DNA of 64,000 nt from contig CM035351.1 in assembly GCA_020137815.1 (NCBI GenBank), positions 3,559,409-3,623,408 on the forward strand, given 5' to 3'. Shown here piece by piece: positions 1 through 10,385 of this stretch (position 1 is its first letter; the number at the start of each line of letters is the position of its first letter). The translations under genes were made by a program, and so were the position numbers. This stretch comes from Hormiphora californensis (taxonomy: Eukaryota; Ctenophora; Tentaculata; Cydippida; Pleurobrachiidae). The notes under the pieces were generated by a model that was given only the letters and a program-made list of their open reading frames with translations, searched no databases and was not told the DNA's origin.

Positions 1-320
1 ATTTCTGTTAGTTTTTGGCATAATATCACTGCGCTGGCAAGCGCAAAGGTGGCCCCATCCCCCCCCCCCTAAAACTTTTCCCGAAAAAGTGGGCCCGCTT
101 GCCAACAGCGTAGATATAACAATTTTGAAGTTTTAGCCCATTTTGGCACTTTTCGACCCCTCCTAACTCCGGAACCAGATGAGCTAGGAGGCTGAAATTT
201 GGTACTAAGAAGCTTCACATAGACCTCTACTGACGGTAAAAATTTCAAGTGGCTAGCTCATTCTGATCGCAAGTTATGGCACCACCCCCAAAACAGAAAA
301 TTCAGTGTGGCGATAGGTAT

Positions 321-363
<43 letters not shown>

Positions 364-960
364 TAGACGCTTCACTGTGTAACACTTGTAGCTCGAACCA
401 TACTAGGTGGAGACTTGAACCAAGTTTGATCCGTTAGGAAATCGTTTGGGGCATGCATTAGTTAGGGTTTCGAGTGAAAATGTCCACTATGACGACCGTA
501 ATGACGTCACAAAGTGACGTCATTGAAAAATCTCAGACCAAAGATTTTCAAACGCCTGTAACACCCTTAAGACGTATTCTGATTCCTGATTTGACGGAAA
601 ATCGTTAGTGGCAAATTGTCTGAACTTTCAGATACTATATCGTGATTTTCTCTAACTTGTCATTTTTAGACCTTAAAACGCGTCGGAACTCAAAATTTTG
701 ATGTGAAAATCTACACAAAAACTCACATTTCGTGCAATAACTTCAGTTCTTGACTACTGCTGCCTTTAAAACTTTCCACACGTTTAGTGCTTCATCGGCC
801 GAATAGTCTGTCATCATTTTTTACGTCGTCGTGACGTCACATGTGACGTCACGACGTCAAAACGACGTCGAATTTTGAAAATTTCGTCAAATCCGTTTCC
901 TACAACCCAGGATACATTTGAATTACATTTGAACACTTTAGTTGACAATTATCTTAGTTG
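1..960. repeat. Left arm of a large diverged inverted repeat
   Basis: This stretch reads, in inverted orientation and with clear divergence, like 5745-6690. Shared blocks are the outer end (GCGCTGGCAAGCGCAAAGG here, its complement near 6650), a block around 120-300, a block around 545-620 (TTTCAAACGCC through AAATCGTTA), and a zone rich in TGACGTCA-like palindromes (about 500-530 and 830-870). No open frame is supported. The two arms flank the first receptor gene. They are either two members of one transposon family in opposite orientation or the halves of one big foldback; I cannot decide which. Confidence 0.7.
320..366. repeat. (GATA)n microsatellite
   Basis: About ten uninterrupted TAGA/GATA tetranucleotide units, lying inside the left arm of the inverted repeat. 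Confidence 0.95.
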
Positions 961-1004
961 TTTGAGGTCATAAATGACCTCAAACGACCAAAAAAAGAGT
1001 ACAA

Positions 1005-1220
1005 ATTTAGAGCAAAAACTAATAGAAATTAGTTCGCCAGAAAGGTGGCCCATTTTGAACTTACTCCTTCATTTCCGTCACCTTTGAGTTGAGCCTTCAA
1101 AGACATTGAGTTACCCGTAAACTTTTCTGCCTTCAACTCAAAGGTGACGGAAATGAAGGAGTAAGTTCAAAATGGGCCACCTTTCTGGCGAACTAATTTC
1201 TATTAGTTTTTGCTCTAAAT
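1005..1220. mobile_element. Foldback MITE, arms about 88 bp
   Basis: The sequence from ATTTAGAGCAAAAACTAATA rightward is repeated almost perfectly as its reverse complement ending at 1220, with a spacer of about 40 bp (1093-1132). The terminal motif (AAAAACTAATNGNAATTAGTT followed by AGAAAGGTGGCCCA) is shared with the MITE at 5489-5733, so both belong to one family. No coding capacity. The transcript would form a very long hairpin. Confidence 0.85.
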
Positions 1221-1535
1221 ATTATATATAGATTCCTAAATCGGGGGATAGAAATGGATTAGTTATAAGGGAGCGTTCAAAGGCCTAGATACTATCTTTA
1301 TCTAGCTAGACACTATCTGCCTTCAGCTGCACTAATATATGTTATTTCTTCTTGCCGCTTTCTTCATATTCACTACATTATACCATTGCAGCATACCAGC
1401 ATACCAGCATACCAGTATTGAGTAAGCCGTGTAGCAAGCCTAGCAGAGAATGATCACAACTTAGAGCAAGCATAAATTATCACTGTATTTAGGTTCAGTT
1501 TGTAGGCCTGTGTGTTAGAGTTTGAACTATCATAC

Positions 1536-4135
1536 ATGATGTATAACACGACACGATGGACTTTAATTGGCTACGGAGGGTCCTGCACTTTTCTGACAAT
1601 CCTCCTCAACTCTTTAGTGATAGCAGTTATCGTTCTGAAAGTGAGTATATTACTAGTCCCTTTGGAGGGTGAGATTCCTTCCCACGCCCTTGAGATGCAG
1701 GCCGCGGCTAATGTCTACTTTTTTAGATAGCAATAGTGTCCTACAGACCAGGCAGGGAATCTTCAGGGGTGACCCGGCATACCCCGGGGTAAACCATGAA
1801 GCTCTTAAACTGCCTGGAGCATCTCACATACCACTCCAAGGAAACAGAGCTGCCCTCCTTGGGTGGTGTGTTTTTCTCTCTTCCTTTCTCTAATCCGCTC
1901 ATGACTCATCTCTCTCTGAATAGAGATACCCCCCGGCCGGTATTACACCATCTCCCCAGCCTTGTGCACTGGGCCAAAGTAGATGGCTAAATACCGGCCA
2001 AAACCCGTCCTCCAGCAAAAGTCTAGGCTGGAGGAGGTCTAATCTCAACTGGCCTTCCTCTACCTTCTGTCCACCTAGCCTCTGGACAGGTATAAAAGGT
2101 CTAACAAGCTAGGTCATAACTGGTTAGCTACCACCGACTCTCGGCAAAATTCCCACGCCGAGGTCGAGATAAACTCAAGGGGTGTTTCCGTAGCCCAACA
2201 GGGAGAAACTACACTAACCAGTAGCCTCGCTACTACCTACGCTTCTTCAAAAGTCCATGAGAAGCGTAGGAGATTTCCAAATGGCGATTACCCCCCAAAC
2301 GATGAAGGTAACAAACCAACATCATCCCTCTCTACCAACAAACAAGCCTCCACAAAAACCTGATCAACAAACAGAACAAACCACTATCCCATGCTACAAA
2401 CAAATTTCTATGAGTGACACACATAGATACCTAACCCACTAAACATTTCACACGCCAGAGTTCCGTTAATTGGGAAGGAACCTGCCCTAACTACCCCATG
2501 AACGGCCGGACGCTGCATCTGCATCACGAACAAAAAGTGATGTTCCATGAACCCGCATGGAGTACTGATTACAAATCAGAGGTTGGCAGCGCAAAATCTA
2601 CAAAGGTGCCATAGTCAATGGAGCGTCCGAATTGTCCTAGCCAAGGCCACATCTAAAGCGATCAATGCTGAGATGCCACTCACCAAGGATCGCTGGAGAT
2701 ATCCGAGACTGGCACAATGTGAAAACAGTGCTGGTGCGGTCCTCTTCATGGGACCTGTCAAGGCAGTTATGGGAGACGATTCCACCCTTATCTCCAAAAC
2801 CATGGACACAAGACGGAGGAAGAAAACTCTCCCGGGGGAAAGAGGAAACTCTGGAACCTGAGCTCCGTCCTTCTCGGGCGTGAGGAACTGGCTGCCGGAC
2901 GGGATAAAATCACAAGTAGAGGATTGGAAGCGGAGGCGCATACAACAACAACAACAACTAGTCCCTTTGAAGTTCTAGAGTGATTTTTGGTGACTTTTTC
3001 AGGTTAAAATATCAAACGCTCCTGGCACCGTACCGATATTAACTGCCTCCTGTTTTGGTCTCCTATACGGGTTTGGATTTCTCCTGTTTCATACCATAGC
3101 ATTGGTTGAAAAAGAGTGGCCTGGTTCTTTTGAGTGGTGCGTGACTGCCAGTATTCTTAGCTACTACATCGTGTACGGCATCATCTACAGCTCTACACTT
3201 GTCACACTAGAGGTAAGAGTAAGTTTTATAAAGGAGTAAAAATTTATTTATGAAGGAGCAGCTCTCAACGCAACGAAGAGCTTTTTATGAGGTCGTCACC
3301 ATGAATAACTAGTATTCTATAACATTTCTCCCCGAATACAGATGGCCTACTTCATTTTCAATCCGCTGACGTACGACAGGAAAAGTTCCCTAAAGTATCT
3401 AATACTAGCTACTTGTGCTGTCTGGGGGATTCATCTTCCAATAATGTTATGTCACTACTTCCCTCTATTTCCTGAAAATATGAAGGCAACTCTGGTGAAA
3501 ATTGGATCTTCTGAAGAAGATTTTGATGAGTTTGTAATAAAAAACAAGTATCCCTATTATGAAGACGAGAGCTACAGATTATGTGCGAGGTATTGGATAG
3601 TAACATCAATTGACGAGACATTTCTGGTTCTGAACATTCTTGTTTTAAACTGCACTGCTTTTGGCCTCACTGTTGCGGCATTTTTCGCTATTATTCGGAA
3701 AGTTTACTCAAGTAGGAGGATATTTGGAGATCGTGATAGTGATACTGCAGAAAGTCAAATTAGGATAAGGCGACAGAACACGAAATTAATAAAACGATCC
3801 GTCATAGTTTCCTCCTTCACTCTGTTACCATGGATGCCGAATCTTTTCGTTTCCATGTTCTCAATTGTTGCATCGATAGTCGATTACGACTGGTACAATA
3901 AAACAGTGAAAGGTATATTTGATGAATGGTTGGTCCTACAAGACGTTGCAGTGTTTCTTTACTACATAGTTCCCTGGATCTTCCCCCTCATAAACCTACT
4001 CATGGAACCAAACATCAGAAAAGGAATCAAAGCATTCAAGAGGTATACAAGGTTTTCTTTTTCTTCTTCTTGTAGGTTTTATAGCCCATTAAAACTGGAT
4101 TTTGTTGAATAACACAATTTCTTTTCCAAAGATAA
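1536..4135 (+). CDS. 7TM receptor, tandem copy 1 (C-tail damaged)
   Basis: Exons 1536-1640, 3003-3212 and 3342-4042, all with GT-AG borders and frames matching copies 2 and 3. TM1 is in exon 1, TM2-TM3 in exon 2, TM4-TM7 in exon 3. It resembles class A GPCRs: Asn in TM1, a Cys at the start of TM3 that can pair with the Cys of YRLCARYW in ECL2, LPWMP in TM6, and PL-x-Y in ICL2. The DRY arginine is missing (E-M-A) and NPxxY reads F-P-L-I-N. Copies 2 and 3 start at MSYT; here that ATG is lost and translation probably starts at MMYN (1536). Intron 1 carries a 1.3-kb insertion. The last acceptor is CAA instead of CAG: using the next AG (4130-4131) gives an immediate stop, and reading through ends at 4112. 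Either way the usual C-tail is lost. Ligand unknown. Confidence 0.8.
1652..2969 (+). mobile_element. Non-LTR retrotransposon-like insertion in receptor intron 1
   Basis: The 13-bp sequence ACTAGTCCCTTTG occurs at 1652-1664 and again at 2957-2969. Between the copies lie 1292 bp ending in (ACA)n (about 2941-2956). Copies 2 and 3 have introns of only 56 and 67 bp at this position with the same flanking bases, so they are the empty site. A target-site duplication of this length plus a simple-repeat 3' tail indicates target-primed reverse transcription, that is, a LINE or SINE-like element. The body has only short unconvincing ORFs, so it is non-autonomous or degraded. Confidence 0.8.
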
Positions 4136-4719
4136 GGTAGCCCCAGTGATTCCTAAAAGAGATAGCATGGCAGGTGGAGCGGCATGAACCACAAACTACA
4201 ACACCAGTTAATCACGATGCAGAATAGAGTTTCGCCTAGATATAGATCTACCTTTTTACAATGTGAATCGACAATTTGTTTTCATCAAACCCATGCACAA
4301 GATGATGCAGCAAGGAGACAATATCTTACATACGCGTGGACACAATATATATTATTTTGTATTTATGTACGCTTCCTAACAAGAGTGAATAAACTGTCAA
4401 TTATGCTGCTTTGAAACGTTATGAAGTTGTGAAATTATATATTATAGCTTCCTTCATATCGCCATTATTTATCGAGTCTTTGGTGTGCGTTTACCATGTT
4501 ACCCCACCCTGGTGGCTGGGACTCATCGTGTCCGAACAATAGGCCGTCACACAGGTAATTGTAATGATTATATGTATATAAAATTCTGTGAAGTGAAACA
4601 AGATACACTAACTCTTCATATCCCTCAGAAAAAAGAAGAATCGAGTGAGAGCGACGATGAACGGATCTGTATTTCTTTCGAAAATGGCCAACTCTGTCCG
4701 ACAAAATCAGAACAAGAAT
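4136..4719. other. Duplicated 3' flank of receptor copy 1
   Basis: No gene. The sequence is the downstream part of the duplicated unit: 4184-4600 matches 9030-9275 plus 10386-10545 behind copy 2, and in part 16369-16530 behind copy 3. It contains AATAAA at about 4388, a likely poly(A) signal conserved in the paralogues. Confidence 0.6.
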
Positions 4720-5105
4720 AACTGCATTATGTTTCATAATGCTATGTTTCCCCGCCAACCTTTCATTCCTAACATGAAGGCGGGACAGACAAATCGGATG
4801 ATTTATAGATCACGGAAACAGTATAGAACAAATCCTTGTGTTTTAGTTTCACTAAATTGCACGCCACATTGCGGAATTGCGCGCCACACATTTCCTGAAA
4901 ACGTTTCAATGAAGTGGTTTATGAAGGAGCAGGTTGTTGTTGTGTGTGCGGCTCTAGTTGCTACATGTTGCCCCTCGCAACCTGAAACGGGACAAGAGAG
5001 CTGACTTGCTACACATAGTCACTATATCCGTTTAGATTTCTAAACCCCTATGCCTTTTTGCAAAAGGCATCCGGGTGAAAAATGATGACGCTCCGGCTAC
5101 TATAA
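4720..5105. repeat. Dispersed repeat shared with 14410-14935
   Basis: Blocks shared with the second locus include GCATTATGT..TTCATAATGCT, the stretch TGTTGTTGTGTG..GCGGCTC.AGTTGCTAC with CCCTCGCAAC, and a terminal hairpin-like block ending GGCATCCGGGTGAA. The order of blocks is the same in both copies, so this is one dispersed element of about 0.4-0.5 kb. No coding signal. Confidence 0.6.
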
Positions 5106-5488
5106 AGTTTCTGGAATATTTGGTGTGTTTATTAAATATTTATTCTCTAGTTATTGGTGTATTGGTAAATTGTTGATTACGAAAAGTTCATCAAACAACC
5201 TCAAACCTCATCCATACTATAAGCACCACTATCACACATGAATAATGATACATCCCAGTGGAGACAACTATAACAGTCTGGATAGTCAGTAGTCACTGCA
5301 TCTATAGCTATAACAATACCATTAACCATCATCTAGCTATAGCTATATATATTATCTTCAGTTATATATGTAGAATATATATATATAGCTATACTATCAT
5401 AAACTATCAGAATGAACAGTTGGGCTATAATAGCAGATAATTGTAAATCACGACATTATTGTGTATTAATTGTTATATGTACTATTAA

Positions 5489-5733
5489 GCCAAAAACTAA
5501 TTGGAATTAGTTGGCGGGAAAGGTGGCCCACTTACACCTTTTGCTGCTACCGGGTACCGCGAACTGTCATTCTCTTCGTCACGTCAGTATCTCAATCTCT
5601 CTCTCTCACCCTTTCTATTTCTCTATTTCACTCACCTCTTATATCCCTGATACATTTTAAAATAAAACCCGGCATCAGGCAAAGGTGTAAGTGGGCCACC
5701 TTTCCCGCCAACTAATTCCAATTAGTTTTTGGC
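5489..5733. mobile_element. MITE with TTAA target duplication
   Basis: Flanked by TTAA on both sides (5485-5488, 5734-5737), with terminal inverted repeats of about 55 bp that begin GCCAAAAACTAATTGGAATT and end in the exact complement. 245 bp, no transposase. It is the same family as 1005-1220. A TTAA duplication points to the piggyBac superfamily or another TTAA-specific transposase; the family is otherwise unrecognised. Confidence 0.85.
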
Positions 5734-5744
5734 TTAATTTAGGT

Positions 5745-6690
5745 CCCTTTTTGGTTTCTAATGTCAGTATGAAATTATTTCATGATGTAAAATTGTTAAA
5801 ATGATGTGTTATATGAGAAACGAGACGAATTTCTGTGAAAATCGTAATTTTGACGTCATTATGACGTCATCTGACGTAATTAGTGACGTCGTAACGACGT
5901 AATTGCATCACAATATATTTTGAATGAATACTCTGAAGGAGCTTGTAAAGTATCATTGACCACAGTGGTCAGGAAAGGGAGTTTTTGCTCGAAAAACGTT
6001 CATTTTACTGGATTTTTCGTCAAATTTTTGACTTCCGACGCGATTTAAGGGCTCAAAATGATGAGCTACGAAAATTAGCTATATTGTATCTGAAAGTTCA
6101 GACGATTTGCCGGTAACGATTTTTCGTCAAATTAGAAATCGGAACACGTCTTCAGGGTGCTAGAGGCGTTTGAAAAAAGTTAGTCGGTCTCGCGCAATGA
6201 CGTCATTCGTGACGTCGTTGCGCGCGTCACAGGTAAGATGGAGAGTCGCCACCCAGATGGGTACATGCACGAGACAATTGTCTGTCGAATGCCGCTTGGT
6301 TTAAGGTCGTACGATGTCTGGTTCGTCTTAAACTGGGACCAAACGGAAGGTAACAAAGCGTCTATACATGTATGTATATATCAACCTAGTTATCCCCACA
6401 CTGAATTTTCTGTTTTGGGGGTGGTGTTATAACTTTTGAACAAAAAGAGCTAGCCACTTGAAATTTTTACCATCGATAGAGGTCTACAAGAAGCTTCTAA
6501 GTACAAAATTTCAGCTTCCTAGCTCTTCCGGTTCGGGAGTTATGGCATGTCAAAAAGTGCCAAAATGGGCTAAAAGTATGAAATAACTATATATACGCTG
6601 TGAGCAAGCGGGCCGTTTTTTGGGGGAATTTTTTTCGGGGGGTTGGATGGGGCCACCTTTGCGCTTGCCAGCGCAGTGATCACCAACTAA
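5745..6690. repeat. Right arm of the large inverted repeat
   Basis: Reverse-complement counterpart of 1-960, including the CRE-like palindrome cluster (5850-5910 and about 6197-6230) and the outer end CTTTGCGCTTGCCAGCGCAGTG (about 6656-6678). Short ORFs here have no recognisable content. Confidence 0.7.
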
Positions 6691-6778
6691 AAGTTATAAT
6701 CATCTGATAATTATCATCATATATAGATTATAGCAGCTACAATATGTTTATTTCCGCCTTTACACTGTCATTCGCTCA

Positions 6779-7000
6779 GTTTCTAGGCCTGTGTGTTAGA
6801 GTTTGAACTATCTTACACGCGGATAACGCGACACGATGGACATTAATTGCCTACGAACGGTCCTGTACTTTTCTTTTTAAGCTTCCTAAGCTTTGATCAA
6901 CAAGAGTGAATATAGCTGTTTTAATTATGCTGCTTTTAAACGCTTTTAAAGATGTGAAATTATAGCTCCCCTCATGTCGAAATTATTTTTCGAGTTTCCT
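6779..7000 (+). pseudogene. Deleted relic of a fifth receptor copy
   Basis: About 6779-6875 matches the 5' UTR and first part of exon 1 of the receptor family with several substitutions (for example the tryptophan codon followed by ACATTAATTGCC). At CTTTTCT it jumps directly into the gene family's 3' flank (CTTCCTAA..AACAAGAGTGAATA..TTAAACGCTTTTAAA). The remainder of exon 1, exons 2-4 and the introns are gone. The join looks like one internal deletion. It cannot encode a receptor. Confidence 0.75.
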
Positions 7001-7651
7001 GAATTCACAAAACATAAGATTCACGTTGGTCTTCGGCTCAAAAGCCGTTTACATATAAGTTTACTGATTGGATAGCGACTAAAGTTTTTCCTGTATGCCA
7101 CTTTTTCACTTTTTGAACTGATAATAATGAGGGAGAGCTGCAGTTGACGAGAGAAAGCGAGAAACAGAGGACAAGGAAGAGCCGAGATGAGGGAGGGAGA
7201 GAGAGACCATTGAACATTATAAATTCGCTAAAGGAAAGAGAGAGGGATACTACACAACAATGTTACATCTAACGATTCGCAGTGTTATAACTGAGAATTG
7301 TTATGTAGCATGTATCTATTAGAACTTAGCTATTTTTCTTCTCCCTAGCAGACAGTTGTCACTTGTCTCCCTTTTATGTATTATATATAGATTCCTAAAT
7401 AGGGGGGATAAAGAAAGGGATTAGTTATAAGGGAGAGTTCAAAGGCCTAGATACTATCTTTATCTAGCTAGACACTATCTTCCTTCAGCTGCGTTTCTTG
7501 CCGCTTTCTTCATATTCACTACATTATACCAGCATACCAGTATTGAGTAAGCCGTGTAGTAAGCCTAGCAGAGAATGATCATAGCTTAGCATACGTTTAT
7601 ACTGTTTGTTATAGGTTCAATTTGTAGACCTGTGTGCGAGAGTCTGAAATT
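7001..7651. other. Intergenic; duplicated 5' flank of copy 2
   Basis: 7001-7050 still matches the 3' flank shared with 16490-16530. From about 7378 the sequence (ATATATAGATTCCTAAAT through TGAGTAAGCCGTGTAG) is nearly the same as 1225-1435 ahead of copy 1, so it is part of the duplicated unit and probably holds the promoter. I see no gene. Confidence 0.6.
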
Positions 7652-9046
7652 ATGTCATACACGATGAATAACACGAAAGGAAGGACTTTAATTGTCTACG
7701 AAGGGTCCTGTACTTTTCTGACAATCCTCCTCAACTCTTTAGTGATAGCAGTTATTGTTCTAAAAGTGAGTACATTACTAGTCCCTCTCAAGTTCTCCAG
7801 TGATTTTTGTGACTTTTTCAGGTTAAAATATCAAACGCCCCTGGCACCGTACCGATATTAACTGCCTCCTGTTTTGGTCTCCTATACGGGTTTGGATTTC
7901 TCCTGTTTCATACCATAGCATTGGTTGAAAATGAGTGGCCTGGTTCTTTTGAGTGGTGCGTGACTGCCAGTATTCTTAGCTACTACATCGTGTACGGCAT
8001 CATCTACAGCTCTACACTTGTCACACTGGAGGTAAGAGATAGTACGTTTTATAAAGGAGTACAATTATATTTATGAAGGAGCAGCTCCCAAGAGCTTTTT
8101 ATGAGGTTATCACCATGTAGCTCAATAGCTAACATTCTGTAACATTTCTCCCCCCAATATAGATGGCCTACTTCATTTTCAATCCGCTGACGTACGACAG
8201 GAAAAGTTCCCTAAAGTATCTAATACTAGCTACTTGTGCTGTCTGGGGGATTCATCTTCCAATAATGATATGTCACTACTTCCCTCTATTTCCTGAAAAT
8301 ATGAAGGCAACTGTGGAGAAACTTGGATATTCTGAAGAAATTTTTGAAAAGATTATAGAAAACAAGTTTCCCTATTATGAAAGCGAGTACTACAAATTTT
8401 GTGCGAGGTATTGGATAGTAACATCAATTGACGAGACATTTCTGGTTCTGAACATTCTTGTTTTAAACTGCACTGCTTTTGGCCTCACTGTTGCGGCATT
8501 TTTCGCTATTATTCGGAAAGTTTACTCAAGTAGGAGGATATTTGGAGATCGTGATAGTGATACTGCAGAAAGTCAAATTAGGATAAGGCGACAGAACACG
8601 AAATTAGTAAAACGATCCGTCATAGTTTCTTCCTTCACTCTGTTACCATGGCTGCCGAACCTTTTCATTTCCATTTTCGAAACTGTGGCATCGATAGTTG
8701 ATTACGACTGGTACGTTAAAACAGTGAATGGTATGTTTGATGAATGGTTGGTCCTACTAGACGTTTCAGTGTTTCTTTACTACATAGTTCCCTGGATCTT
8801 CCCCCTTCTAAACCTACTCATGGAACCAAACATCAGAAAAGGAATCAAAGCATTTAGGAGGTTTGTTTTTTTCTTTTTCTTCTTCTTGTTAGGTTTTATA
8901 GCCCATTAAAACTGGATTATGTTGAATAACACGTTTGCATTTTCTCCTCCAGAGATAAAGTAGCCCCAGTTCCAGTGATGCCTAAAAGAGTTAGTATGGT
9001 AGCTCAAGGTGGAGCGGCACGAACCACAAACTACGACACCAGTTAA
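7652..9046 (+). CDS. 7TM receptor, tandem copy 2 (intact)
   Basis: Exons 7652-7765, 7822-8031, 8163-8860 and 8953-9046 join in frame to 371 residues. All introns are GT-AG and short (56, 131 and 92 bp). Start chosen at MSYTMNNT, the ATG shared with copy 3. Seven hydrophobic segments are distributed as in copy 1. At the end of TM3 the canonical D-R-Y is E-M-A, and TM7 ends F-P-L-L-N instead of N-P-x-x-Y. The extracellular N-terminus is very short, with one N-x-T (NNT). Exon 4 supplies a basic C-tail starting DKVAP and ending YDTS. This is the best reference gene for the family. Class A-like by topology; ligand and coupling unknown. Confidence 0.88.
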
Positions 9047-9275
9047 TCACGATGCAGAATAGAGTTTCGCCTAGATATACATCTACCTTTTTACAATGAG
9101 AATCGACAATTTGTTTTCATCAAACCCATGGACAGGATGATGCAGTAAGGAGACAATAACTTACATGTGGACACAATATATATTATTTTGTAGTTATATG
9201 TACGCTTCCTAACAAGAGTGAATAAACTGTCAATTATGCTGCTTTGAAACGTTATGAAGTCGTGAAATTATATAT

Positions 9276-10385
9276 ACCGCGTGGCCCAAATTAAAGGGAG
9301 GGTACGTTGGCCTTCTTTTCACCCAGAAGTTTAATTTCAATCACTCTAATATTTTGACACAATGTCTGCATGGTTACTCATTCGAGGAATCCGAAGTTTC
9401 AGCCCTCTGGATAAAAGTTCATTTTTTTTCGACCTAATGAACATTGAATGAACACCAATATGGGACCATATTTCGGTACCAAAGTTTCACAAATTTGTTT
9501 GGCTATCGATTTCCTTTCGAATGGGACCAGTTTGAGCTTAATTGGATCACCACAAGAATCACAGTGATCCGTTTTCTAAGCATTGGGTAAGTCATGTGAT
9601 CCCCATCAAATTATGACGTGTTAGCAAGAGAGCTTACATATTAAAGGATGCTGTATCGGTACACCATTCTCATTAGCAGACGTGATACGTGATACTCGAC
9701 CGTTACACCTGCTTATTGGCACTTAGTAATGACGCTATCGTCTCATTAGGTGTCAGATGACCAAACCTAGGGTTAGATAACTAGACACTGTGTCTCTTGT
9801 GGTGGTCCAATTGAGCTCAAATTAGTCGCGTTTGAAAGGAAATCGATACCCGAAGGCGACTGTGAAATTCCGGTTCCAAAAAGCATTCCTTTTTTCAAGT
9901 TCATTCAGGATTCATTCCAGTCGGAAAAATGAATTTTAAGATAGAGAGCTTAAATTCCGGCTAACATCAAAATTGATCAAGTGTAGTGGCCGTACAGATT
10001 TTTAGCGCCTGAATTTACCGATTTCTCGTCAAAACAGGTCAAAATCGATGTTTGGTAAAAAATATCATCTTTAAATAACTTATTTCACCCACTAAACTTG
10101 ATTCAATTTTAATAAAAATGCAGATTGCCATTTGTTGATACTTGCTCTACTGTGTGGCGGTTTTTTAAATAATAAAATCGAATTTAATCAAGAGAAAACC
10201 TCAAAAAACCCGAAAAACGAAAATTTGAGTTCATTAATGAACTTTCAACTTTTATGATTTGAAACTTTGGATTCCTCGAATGAGTACCCATGCAGACATT
10301 GTGTCAAAATATCAGAGTGATTGGAATTAAACTTCTGGGTGAAAAGAAGGCCAACGTACCCTCCCTTTAATTTGGGCCACGCGGT
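9276..10385. mobile_element. 1.1-kb TIR element inserted behind copy 2
   Basis: Ends ACCGCGTGGCCCAAATTAAA and its complement form terminal inverted repeats of roughly 130 bp (9276-9410 against 10255-10385). The flank of copy 1 (GAAATTATAT/ATTATAGCT at about 4431-4449) is the uninterrupted site and shows a 2-bp duplication (AT, or TA with slippage in the AT run). No ORF of note inside, so it is a non-autonomous DNA transposon. TA-type duplication would suggest Tc1/mariner. Confidence 0.85.
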
